Positions 1 to 6,133 of a DNA stretch of 21,246 nucleotides are shown piece after piece. The DNA comes from a virus. The notes under the pieces are model-generated. The model was not told the origin of the DNA, made no database searches, and saw only the letters and a list, made by a program, of their open reading frames with translations. The position numbers and the translations under genes are program-made. The DNA lies in IMG/VR virus record IMGVR_UViG_3300021957_000385, positions 1 to 21,246 of that record; one strand, given 5' to 3'. Numbering within the stretch: the first letter of the stretch is position 1; every line of letters begins with the position of its first letter.

Positions 1-1671
1 GAACAACTTCTTCTTCATATCGCTTAGCGATGGCATGAAGTCAAACAAAGATGTGAAAATAAACTTTATATCTTCCCACGCTTCACTGAATATTTTACTG
101 AGCCGAGACTGTCCATCTTCTAGTGGCCCAAAGTAATCCTTCATACCATTGACGATACCTTCCCAAATAGGCTTTACCATCTCTGTAATGCTAAAGCCTC
201 TTAGAAACTCAGCAGCATTGGTCATTCCAAATTTTTCCAGTATCCAAGCAGGCAGGCGGATAAACAAAGCATCAAAAGCATCAGTGATACCAAATATGAC
301 ACCCCCGATACCTCCTGTGATTCCTTTGAACAATTTATCAAACATTGATACTTCTACTTCGTGAAGATTGCCATGATGGTCTTCGACAAACTCTTTTTCT
401 GTGAATCCCTTATAGAAGCCCATGACAAAATCAATTATGGATAATAGTGGACCAGCAATTAATTTGATTGGGGCTTTCAATAAATTCATCACAGGTTTGA
501 ATAAATCACCAATGCCACTAAAGAAATTTCCCACAGGCTTCAGAAAGCCTATCAAGCCAGAGCCAACTCCTTTTGCACTAACAGAACCCAATCCTGTTTT
601 AATGCTATCAAAAAAGCCTTGAAGACCTTCTGGTATTACAATAGAGAACTTAGGTAAATTATCAGCACTTGGTAGTTTCAGTTTTCCATAATCTAGTAAC
701 TTTGCAGCTGTTTGCTTTACTCCATCAAAAAATAAACCAATAGATGGAAGCTTTGGCAATGAGATCTTTCCCCAAGCACTTGCCATTGCATCAGTCATTT
801 TAATTACTTGTCTGCCAACAACAGACACCAAACCTATTTTTGGAAGATCTGGCAGTTTAATATCCGGTAAAGTAATCTTAGCAAATTCAGGTATAGTGAT
901 CTTAGGTATGTCTGGTAATTTTATCTTTGCCCAAACATTTCTAGCGCTCAGGGCAGATATGGCTTTACCAAATGAATCTATAAATGTAATTCTTGGCAGG
1001 TCAGGCAACTTTATCCTACCCCAAGTGGATTTGATGGCATCGCCAGCTAAGTCCAGCAAACCAATCTTAGGTATGTCGGGTAATTTTATTTTTGGCAGGT
1101 CTGGTAATTTTATATTGGCAGTAAGCGCTTTAAAAGCTTTTCCAAGGGAATCAACAATAGTAATTTTTGGCAGGTCTGGTAATTTTAATTTCCAGTTTTC
1201 TGGAACGTCGATTGCTATTTTTGGAATGTATCTGCTAAATGGAAAGGTTTTTATATCGAGAACGAATGTATCGATTGCCTTTACCGTTGTTCTTATACTA
1301 TCCCCAACAGTTGTAAGCCCTTTAGAAAGGTTCTTCAACATTGTAGGAATTTTTAGAGCTTTGACCTCATCATCAAATCCTGCCAGCGATAGTCCTATTG
1401 CAGCCAGTGACGCCAAACCCAAGCGTGATATAATCATTGGAATGTTTAAACCATTGCCAGCATCAGCTCCACCACCTTTACCACCTGGTGGAGGAGGCGT
1501 AGATGCGCGTCTACGACCTTCCATCTTATCTTCAAGACTGTCTAACCTAGCTTGCTTTTGAAGCGTGATCTGTTCCAACACCAAGTCGCCGACAGCCATT
1601 ACAGCTTCGGTGGTATCATCTTGTGAGCCTTTGAGCGTCTTGAGCTCGTTGGTTACAGAGTTTAAAGTCAT
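1..1671 (-). CDS. Probable tail tape measure protein (N-terminal 557 residues; runs off the left edge)
   Basis: The minus strand is open from ATG at 1671 to base 1 with no stop, so the C-terminus is missing. AGG followed by TAA and AAG lies just upstream of the start, overlapping the end of the preceding frame. Residues 1-50 look helical and polar, 55-72 are Pro/Gly-rich, and 77-99 are a hydrophobic stretch (IISRLGLASLAAIGLSLAG). Residues about 162-345 carry repeated LPDLPKI-type motifs alternating with short amphipathic helices. More hydrophobic stretches follow near 400-425 and 449-470. Length, membrane-like segments, repeats and position directly after a gp26/frameshift pair fit a tape measure, which sets tail length and is ejected with DNA. 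No direct sequence match to T4 gp29 was recognised, so the role is inferred mainly from context. An alternative is another large baseplate-associated structural protein. Confidence 0.55.
   Translation of the reverse strand, partial: MTLNSVTNELKTLKGSQDDTTEAVMAVGDLVLEQITLQKQARLDSLEDKMEGRRRASTPPPPGGKGGGADAGNGLNIPMIISRLGLASLAAIGLSLAGFDDEVKALKIPTMLKNLSKGLTTVGDSIRTTVKAIDTFVLDIKTFPFSRYIPKIAIDVPENWKLKLPDLPKITIVDSLGKAFKALTANIKLPDLPKIKLPDIPKIGLLDLAGDAIKSTWGRIKLPDLPRITFIDSFGKAISALSARNVWAKIKLPDIPKITIPEFAKITLPDIKLPDLPKIGLVSVVGRQVIKMTDAMASAWGKISLPKLPSIGLFFDGVKQTAAKLLDYGKLKLPSADNLPKFSIVIPEGLQGFFDSIKTGLGSVSAKGVGSGLIGFLKPVGNFFSGIGDLFKPVMNLLKAPIKLIAGPLLSIIDFVMGFYKGFTEKEFVEDHHGNLHEVEVSMFDKLFKGITGGIGGVIFGITDAFDALFIRLPAWILEKFGMTNAAEFLRGFSITEMVKPIWEGIVNGMKDYFGPLEDGQSRLSKIFSEAWEDIKFIFTSLFDFMPSLSDMKKKLF
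630..1188 (-). repeat. Tandem degenerate repeat in the tape-measure candidate (LPDLPKI units)
   Basis: Residues 162-345 of the minus-strand protein contain repeated units of roughly 25-50 residues. Each opens with a motif close to I-K-L-P-D-L-P-K-I (starts near 162, 187, 196, 220, 250, 271, 303 and 331). Most are followed by a short helix such as VDSLGKAFKALTA or IDSFGKAISALSA, often ending W-x-K. The DNA is also similar between units: on the plus strand GGCAGGTCTGGTAATTTTA or close variants recurs near 905, 995, 1071, 1094 and 1168. That suggests duplication within the gene rather than chance composition. Confidence 0.8.
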
Positions 1672-1674
1672 CTT

Positions 1675-1875
1675 TTACCTTTTTGACATTTGCCGGTTCT
1701 GTTCTTCTTGCCGCTCATTTTCTTCTTTTATGTGATCTATCAACATACTGAGATAGATTTCCCTCTCCCAAGGCATCATCATATCTATTTCTGTTAATGA
1801 ATAATGATGATGCTGCATTAATTGAAAGTTAGTCTTGTAGTAATTGACTAAGCTATCATGGGAGAGGCATATTAG
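1675..1875 (-). CDS. gp51-position tail assembly frame, probably expressed as a -1 frameshift extension of gp26
   Basis: Sixty-six sense codons lie in the -1 frame relative to gp26, beginning at the CTA codon right after the slippery heptamer and ending with TAA at 1675. The peptide reads LICLSHDSLVNYYKTNFQL, continues with a His-rich stretch, then MMPWEREIYLSMLIDHIKEENE and a charged tail. The PWEREIY-like core followed by a charged helix resembles the second half of phage tail assembly chaperones. There is no ATG in this frame between the heptamer and 1818, so LSHDSLVNYY would be lost if translation began at ATG 1818 (47 residues). The frame stays open upstream to an ATG at 1932, but that stretch overlaps gp26 antiparallel to no known motif. 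A frameshift fusion would be 300 residues (234 of gp26 plus 66). The frameshift is inferred and not proven. Confidence 0.65.
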   Translation of the reverse strand, partial: LICLSHDSLVNYYKTNFQLMQHHHYSLTEIDMMMPWEREIYLSMLIDHIKEENERQEEQNRQMSKR

Positions 1876-2576
1876 AAAAAATTGTTTATGCCTGCAAGAA
1901 TCCTTTCTTCCGTGTGGTTGCAATGTGGACATTCCACAGTAAGTTTATGTTCTAGTTTTGGAATCGATTCTAAAAACTCTCTAATCTTTCCAAATTGCTC
2001 TGTTGTTAATGAATCAATGAATGATTGAATTTCTTCTTCTGACTCATCTTTTAGAGAAATATTTTCTTCATTAGTTTGTACTGATTCAATACATTTACTA
2101 ACAATTTTAAAAGATTCATTTGGACCTCCTGCTTCCTGGTCCATTTCTAAAATCTCATTATAAGCAGGATATCTCATCTTGAGTTGTATATCATCAGTAA
2201 GTTTTATAACATCTAATTTTTCTTTTGGCATGGTGACTGTAATGTCAGAAAGAGGAATACTAATTGGAATATCTTTATTGCATTCTGCGCACTGTAAGTT
2301 TATTTCACTAGTCTCTCCAACTGACTTAGAACGGATCTGAGTAAACAAATATTCCACATCAAATGTTGTGAGGGATGAAGTATCAAGATCGTCCTGCACA
2401 CAGGCGTCAATTGTATCTACAATTGCACCAAGCGCTTTCTTGGAATCTTTTGATTCCATAGCCAACATCAAAACCTTTTCTTCTTTGACAAGGTAAGGTC
2501 TGTATCTCACCTTTATCTGAGATGAAGGTACAACAATGTCGTACTTAGGTTGATCATTAAGTTTGGGTAAAGCCAT
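1872..2576 (-). CDS. 26: gp26-like baseplate hub subunit / tail assembly chaperone
   Basis: This 234-residue protein begins MALPKLNDQPKYDIVVPSS and continues with an RPYLVKEEKVLMLAMES segment. Both are hallmarks of the T4 baseplate protein family (T4 gp26, PF12322 by recollection). Two CxxC pairs, CAEC at 96-99 and CPHC at 216-219, could form a metal-binding ribbon. T4 gp26 is of similar length (about 208 residues). The ATG at 2576 is chosen over the in-frame ATG at 2615 because it sits one base after the upstream stop and yields the family N-terminus. The C-terminus ends INNFF at the slippery site, so a minority of ribosomes probably make a longer form. The family is implicated in hub assembly; acting as a tape-measure chaperone is inferred from the frameshift context. 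Confidence 0.85.
   Translation of the reverse strand: MALPKLNDQPKYDIVVPSSQIKVRYRPYLVKEEKVLMLAMESKDSKKALGAIVDTIDACVQDDLDTSSLTTFDVEYLFTQIRSKSVGETSEINLQCAECNKDIPISIPLSDITVTMPKEKLDVIKLTDDIQLKMRYPAYNEILEMDQEAGGPNESFKIVSKCIESVQTNEENISLKDESEEEIQSFIDSLTTEQFGKIREFLESIPKLEHKLTVECPHCNHTEERILAGINNFF
1875..1881 (-). promoter_or_regulatory. Putative programmed -1 ribosomal frameshift site, T TTT TTC
   Basis: On the minus strand the last codons of gp26 are AAT TTT TTC TAA. The seven bases T-TTT-TTC match the X-XXY-YYZ slippery rule in the correct phase, with the gp26 stop directly behind. A -1 slip re-pairs both Phe tRNAs and continues CTA-ATA-TGC into the downstream frame, which is open for 66 codons. This arrangement is analogous to the lambda G/GT frameshift. 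A perfect 6-bp stem (TTAGTC/GACTAA, 11-nt loop) starts 23 nt after the heptamer, further away than usual stimulatory structures, so its role is uncertain. Confidence 0.7.
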
Positions 2577-2577
2577 A

Positions 2578-3207
2578 TTATATATTTCTCCAGTCTTTAA
2601 ATGACAGCTGCACATTCAATTCAATTAAGCCGTCTGCATCGTTATTTAGTTCGAATCCATTCAGTGTTGTTGGAAACGCATTTTGTAATCTCACACCACT
2701 AGAAGCGCCCGTCATCAGCGCAGATACTTGAGAATTTGTCAGTAAGTCTCCTCCCAACAATTCTACAATAACATCCGCGATCACCAATGCATTAGCTATT
2801 TTATTAGTTGATGTGGTAGATCTTTTCTTAATAGTAAAGATTTTTACATCTCTTGTATACTCATTAAAATAGTTGAGTTCTTTTGTTTCTGTATTGACAA
2901 CTAACTCTGACCAAGCATAAAAATAATCTCTAATTTTATTATCATTAAGAACTTGGAAAGTCATAGACACATCATCGTGTAGATATCCATAAGCTGTCTT
3001 GAAAGGCTTCATGCCGATCATTCTATCAGATGTTACAATCTGACGACCTGGCATTGTTACATTCTTGCAGATTAAGTTCATAGTGTTGCTATTAAGGCTT
3101 GGAGCGCGAGGTATGTTGGTTGGTAATTGCACCATCCAGATATTGGATCTAGCAATGCCCCCACCAGCTGAAACAGCACCTTTAAAGTTGTCTATGTCTA
3201 AGCTCAT
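2578..3207 (-). CDS. gp19-family tail tube-domain protein (tube or gp54-like tube initiator)
   Basis: This 209-residue protein begins MSLDIDNFKGAVSAGGGIARSN. The segment WMVQLPTN, then CKNVTMPGRQI, then SMTFQVLNDNKIRDYFYAWSE reads like the T4 tail-tube fold (gp19/gp54 family, PF06841). The start at 3207 shares its A with the upstream stop (TAATG), and the upstream in-frame ATG at 3294 lies inside the preceding gene, so it is rejected. At 209 residues it is longer than T4 gp19 (163) and shorter than gp54 (320). Its place beside gp26 and the tape-measure candidate, instead of beside a sheath gene, favours an initiator or specialised tube protein. The main tube protein cannot be excluded. Confidence 0.65.
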   Translation of the reverse strand: MSLDIDNFKGAVSAGGGIARSNIWMVQLPTNIPRAPSLNSNTMNLICKNVTMPGRQIVTSDRMIGMKPFKTAYGYLHDDVSMTFQVLNDNKIRDYFYAWSELVVNTETKELNYFNEYTRDVKIFTIKKRSTTSTNKIANALVIADVIVELLGGDLLTNSQVSALMTGASSGVRLQNAFPTTLNGFELNNDADGLIELNVQLSFKDWRNI

Positions 3208-3791
3208 TAAATCATCTTCCTTGAATCTTTCCATGCAGCGGCTTGCCCAGCTTTTTGGAATTGGGCTGTCGGCAAGAAGGTAGCAATTTCCCACTCGGGG
3301 GGTGGTACATAGGCAAATCTACTTGCCACTTGACTAGACAAGTAATGTTTAAAACAGGGTTTGTAGTACCTTAGCTTAGATGTTTTCTGCAGCATACTGT
3401 ATCTAGCTTGAAACTTTGTAGTCTCGTCGTACGACTTGTTGTTTGTAATATCAATTAATCCATCTAAAAACTTAGCTCGGAGCACAGGAGGTAAATAATG
3501 AAGATTCAATCCATAGAATCCTCCAGGAGCTTTGGATACAATGACACTCAACGGAAACGAATCATAATAGGGCATCGTATCTTTAGTTTTAGGATTGTAA
3601 TAATACATGAACATGCTACCAATCACTTGCCTGTTACGCAATTCGATAGGCTCACTGTTCATAATCTTCTTACCAGTAACGGAAGACATGGCCCCAGCTT
3701 TCTTGCGGAACCATTCCATAGATTCTTTTGTTCTAGGAGTAATACCTTTACGAAAGGCTTCTAGCTCCAGGGTTTGAAATAAATTTGCCAT
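3207..3791 (-). CDS. Conserved T4-like virion protein, possibly related to gp2 (DNA end protector)
   Basis: This 194-residue protein has motifs RKGITPRTKESMEWF near the N-terminus, MYYYNPKTKDTMPYYDSFPL in the middle, then GLNLHYLPPVLRAKFLDGL, and a C-terminal PPEWEIATFLP. These look strongly conserved, and I associate them with a protein encoded beside gp4 in T4-like phages. In T4, genes 2 and 4 are near neighbours, so a gp2-type role protecting DNA ends in the filled head is possible. T4 gp2 is longer (274 residues), and I cannot confirm homology from memory. It starts just after the gp4 stop and overlaps the tube-domain gene by one base (TAATG), so it is probably co-translated. The product is likely structural or packaging-related. 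Confidence 0.4.
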   Translation of the reverse strand: MANLFQTLELEAFRKGITPRTKESMEWFRKKAGAMSSVTGKKIMNSEPIELRNRQVIGSMFMYYYNPKTKDTMPYYDSFPLSVIVSKAPGGFYGLNLHYLPPVLRAKFLDGLIDITNNKSYDETTKFQARYSMLQKTSKLRYYKPCFKHYLSSQVASRFAYVPPPEWEIATFLPTAQFQKAGQAAAWKDSRKMI

Positions 3792-3796
3792 GAACC

Positions 3797-3804
3797 TATT
3801 TATA
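3797..3804 (-). promoter_or_regulatory. TATAAATA late-promoter octamer at the gp4/gp2-like junction
   Basis: The minus strand reads TATAAATA followed by GGTTC and ATG of the gp2-like gene. It overlaps the TAA stop of gp4 and exactly matches the T4 late -10 element. Transcription would begin close to the start codon, giving a nearly leaderless message for that gene. It could instead serve the genes further along. It may also be a by-product of the stop codon and AT-rich context. Confidence 0.45.
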
Positions 3805-4303
3805 TCTTTTTTCTAGGTTTCTTTTTACGGATTGGTGTTAGAGGCTTCAACTTACCCAATGGTTTCAACTTCGGTAAGATCCCCATCTTTTGTAAAGTAT
3901 GTTCAGTCCAGATTTGAAATTCGTATCCTCTATCCTTGGCAAATTCATTAGCTGCTTCCCATTTGTTTTGATTCTTAACATAAGTCATAGCTTCATTAAT
4001 ATATCGTTTAGACTTATCTGGTCGCTTTGGAGGCTTAGTTTCTTTATCAGGTTTTATTTCTACAAGAATTGTTTTACCATTTTTAAATGTAATCTTGAGG
4101 TCCATGAAGTATCGATGATATTTTTTATCAACATCCCAAAAGTATGGTATCACTGTTTCCTCTGATGACCAAGCTACAACGTCAGCATTTGCATCACACC
4201 ATTTGAATGCACCCAATTCCCATAATGATCTGTATGTCACCTTAGTATGGTCTCCTTTATATTTCTTTGGTTTGGAGACCTTATACTTTCCTGAATAAGC
4301 CAT
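3800..4303 (-). CDS. 4: gp4-like head completion protein
   Basis: This 167-residue basic protein begins MAYSGKYKVSKPKKYKGD. It carries YRSLWELGAFKWCDANADV, then WSSEETVIPYFWDVDKKYHRYFMDL, then a TILVEIKPDKETKPP segment. The pattern E (in WELG), D (in FMDL) and E-x-K (in VEIKP) is the TnsA-like restriction-endonuclease-fold signature described for T4 gp4 head completion proteins (about 150 residues in T4). These proteins act after DNA packaging, before tails join. The C-terminus is Lys/Arg-rich (IRKKKPRKKI), consistent with DNA contact. It is the first gene of the leftward transcription unit. A one-mismatch late promoter sits 25 bases upstream. Confidence 0.85.
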   Translation of the reverse strand: MAYSGKYKVSKPKKYKGDHTKVTYRSLWELGAFKWCDANADVVAWSSEETVIPYFWDVDKKYHRYFMDLKITFKNGKTILVEIKPDKETKPPKRPDKSKRYINEAMTYVKNQNKWEAANEFAKDRGYEFQIWTEHTLQKMGILPKLKPLGKLKPLTPIRKKKPRKKI

Positions 4304-4310
4304 ATAAATA
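4303..4310 (+). promoter_or_regulatory. T4-type late promoter for the gp48 operon (TATAAATA)
   Basis: This is an exact match to the T4 late -10 octamer, 36 bases before the gp48 ATG at 4347, inside the only divergent intergenic gap (4304-4346). It is the likely start of the long rightward baseplate operon. In T4 such sites are read by host RNA polymerase carrying gp55 and the sliding clamp. Those factors are not encoded in this window. Confidence 0.75.
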
Positions 4311-4327
4311 CTTTCAAATGTTTTTGA

Positions 4328-4335
4328 TATTTATT
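4328..4335 (-). promoter_or_regulatory. Probable late promoter for the leftward gp4 unit (AATAAATA)
   Basis: The minus strand reads AATAAATA, one mismatch from TATAAATA, 24 bases before the gp4 ATG at 4303. It faces away from the plus-strand octamer at 4303-4310, forming a back-to-back pair within about 35 bases. Confidence 0.5.
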
Positions 4336-4346
4336 GGAAAGATAAC

Positions 4347-5417
4347 ATGGCAAAATTAAAGTTCCCTTTAGAAGATCAGGACGATTATAAAGGTAAGTTA
4401 AAATTTACTTTATATGAAAATATAGCTCCAAAGGTCACTAGTAAAGCAAACCTGCAAAAAAAATCTCAAAACAGTTCTGATAAATTAGCTGAAGGTGGTG
4501 TCCAAAGTTTTCTTGATACGCTTGGGGATGCTGCCAATGTTTTATCACAGGGGTCATTCACTGGTAGTGGCAATTCAGCAAATGAAAATAAAACTGTTCA
4601 TTTGTATATGCCATCCGGTATGCAAATAACAGACGCTGTTCAATTTGACAACAGAGACATTGGTGCTAGAGGTGCTCTGGCATTACAAGGTCTTCAATCT
4701 GGAGAAATGTCAGCAGTAGGTGCGGCTGCAAGAGCTATGAATCCTTTGGGAGAAATAAATGCTTTGAAAGGTGCTCTAGCTAATGACACATCAGGAAGAA
4801 TCACTCGGAGCGCTGCAGCCATGGCAGCTCAAAAGTTTGGTTCTCCAACAGCTAACGCTGTAGTGAAAAGTGGTCTTCAAGTAGCTGTTAATCCAAACAC
4901 CAGAGCAGTTTTTCAAGGCGTCCCCGTTCGTGAATTTAACTTTGCATTTAAAATGATTCCAACAAGCGCCCAAGAAAATAGAGAGATAGGTAAAATTGTT
5001 CAGTTCTTTAGGCAAGAATTATATCCTGAACAAATTATGGCTGGTTCCGTTTCCATCGGTTATGAGTTTCCTAATCAGTTTTTAATTCATGGAAGGTACA
5101 ATGGTAAGCAAGCAGGACCACAATTTCTACCATGTTATCTACGAGCTGTTAATACAACCTTCAATGCTCAGAATGCCTCGTTTTACAGAGACGGGCAATT
5201 TTCTGAGATTGATTTGTCTTTGACGTTTACAGAAGTAAGAGCTCTGACAAAAGCGGATATTGCAAATGGACTTTCAGCAACTGGCCAAACAAATTGGACT
5301 GGTTGGGAGAGCTTGTTATCTAATAATGGGAATTTAGATTTAGGATCTTACGTTTCGGATCGAATTAACAATGCTATCGAAACAGGTGTCAACAACTTAG
5401 TCAATAGGTTTCTATAA
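4347..5417 (+). CDS. 48: gp48-like baseplate tail tube cap
   Basis: This 356-residue protein is close in length to T4 gp48 (364). The central-to-C-terminal segment contains NPNTRAVFQGVPVREF, then FNFAFKMIPTSAQENREI and IVQFFRQELYPE. These are the conserved core of the T4 tail-cap family (PF11091 by recollection), which sits on the hub and nucleates the tail tube with gp54. The N-terminal third is variable, with low-complexity Ala/Gly stretches. The stop TAA overlaps the next ATG (TAATG), consistent with coupling to gp53. It is the first gene of the rightward operon, behind a late promoter. Confidence 0.88.
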   Translation: MAKLKFPLEDQDDYKGKLKFTLYENIAPKVTSKANLQKKSQNSSDKLAEGGVQSFLDTLGDAANVLSQGSFTGSGNSANENKTVHLYMPSGMQITDAVQFDNRDIGARGALALQGLQSGEMSAVGAAARAMNPLGEINALKGALANDTSGRITRSAAAMAAQKFGSPTANAVVKSGLQVAVNPNTRAVFQGVPVREFNFAFKMIPTSAQENREIGKIVQFFRQELYPEQIMAGSVSIGYEFPNQFLIHGRYNGKQAGPQFLPCYLRAVNTTFNAQNASFYRDGQFSEIDLSLTFTEVRALTKADIANGLSATGQTNWTGWESLLSNNGNLDLGSYVSDRINNAIETGVNNLVNRFL

Positions 5418-6133
5418 TGTCATACTTCCAAACTTTTTCAACAATACCATATCAATTCGGCAACTCAGAGAAAGAAGTAGCATTCCCTGACTTGTCATCG
5501 TATGTTGACTTGATAGACAGAGTGAAAGACAGTTTAGGTTTTTATCAAGAGTTTTTTATAATGGAAGGCGATCGTCCCGATCAACTTTCTCAACGACTTT
5601 ATGGCACTCCTAATTACTATTGGTTATTCTTTTTGATGAATGATCATATAAGAGAACAAGGCTGGCCGTTGACAGAAAGAGCTTTAAAGGCTAGAATGAA
5701 AAAAGAGTTTAGATACACTACTCTTACAACAAAAGAATCTTTAAGCGGAAAGTTAAAGGTTGGCCAAACAATTGTTGGATCGGGTTCTGGTGGGACAGGG
5801 AAAATAATTAAAAGAAGATTAGATTTTGGTCAATTGATTGTTGAGACAGATGACACATTTCTAAGTAATGAGGTTATAGTTTCAGGAGATGGTTCTGTAA
5901 CACTTTCGGGGCAATCAGATGAATTTAATTCTGTAATTCATTACGTGGATGCAGAAGGCAACCAAAGAGACACGTCCCCATTTGAAACTCCATCTGCGCT
6001 TTTGACCCCCGTGACCCATATAGAATTTTTTAGATCAGAGAATGAGAAACTCAAAAAAATAAAAGTTCCAAAAGGTGATGTTGTGTTCGAATTGGTTAGT
6101 AGCTTTACTGAAGAGATGATAAATGCACAATAA
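5417..6133 (+). CDS. 53: gp53-like baseplate wedge subunit
   Basis: This 238-residue protein contains RPDQLSQRLYGTPNYYWLFF and NDHIREQGWPLTERAL. They align well with the gp53 signature in which a short 'RPEELA..IYGNP.LYW' motif is followed by 'ND....GW'. The C-terminal FFRSENEKLKKIKVPK also matches the T4 pattern of a terminal helix with NEKLR-IK. T4 gp53 is 196 residues. The extra length is mostly a Gly/Ser-rich beta-type insertion at about residues 108-165 (VGQTIVGSGSGGTGKIIKR), similar in style to segments in the downstream gp8-like protein. gp53 completes the wedge and contacts the hub. Its end overlaps the hub gene by 11 bases. Confidence 0.88.
   Translation: MSYFQTFSTIPYQFGNSEKEVAFPDLSSYVDLIDRVKDSLGFYQEFFIMEGDRPDQLSQRLYGTPNYYWLFFLMNDHIREQGWPLTERALKARMKKEFRYTTLTTKESLSGKLKVGQTIVGSGSGGTGKIIKRRLDFGQLIVETDDTFLSNEVIVSGDGSVTLSGQSDEFNSVIHYVDAEGNQRDTSPFETPSALLTPVTHIEFFRSENEKLKKIKVPKGDVVFELVSSFTEEMINAQ

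Noticed and set aside
896-1561. A plus-strand frame of 221 codons opposite the tape-measure candidate, itself showing repeated GMSGNF/GRSGNF motifs
   Set aside because: Its repeats are the antisense image of the LPDLPKI array. It has no credible ribosome site and no family match, and the opposite strand gives a coherent 557-residue protein.
1675-1932. An 85-codon frame starting at ATG 1932 for the gp51-position protein
   Set aside because: Its first 19 residues overlap gp26 codons and look random, while the conserved-looking part begins after the slippery site. Frameshift entry or the internal ATG at 1818 is more likely.
2577-2615. Upstream ATG at 2615 for gp26
   Set aside because: It overlaps the tube-domain gene and adds 13 unrelated residues. 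The ATG at 2576 gives the MALPKL start.
3207-3294. Upstream in-frame ATG at 3294 for the tube-domain protein
   Set aside because: It lies inside the preceding gene. The ATG at 3207 overlaps that gene's stop and starts the family-like N-terminus.
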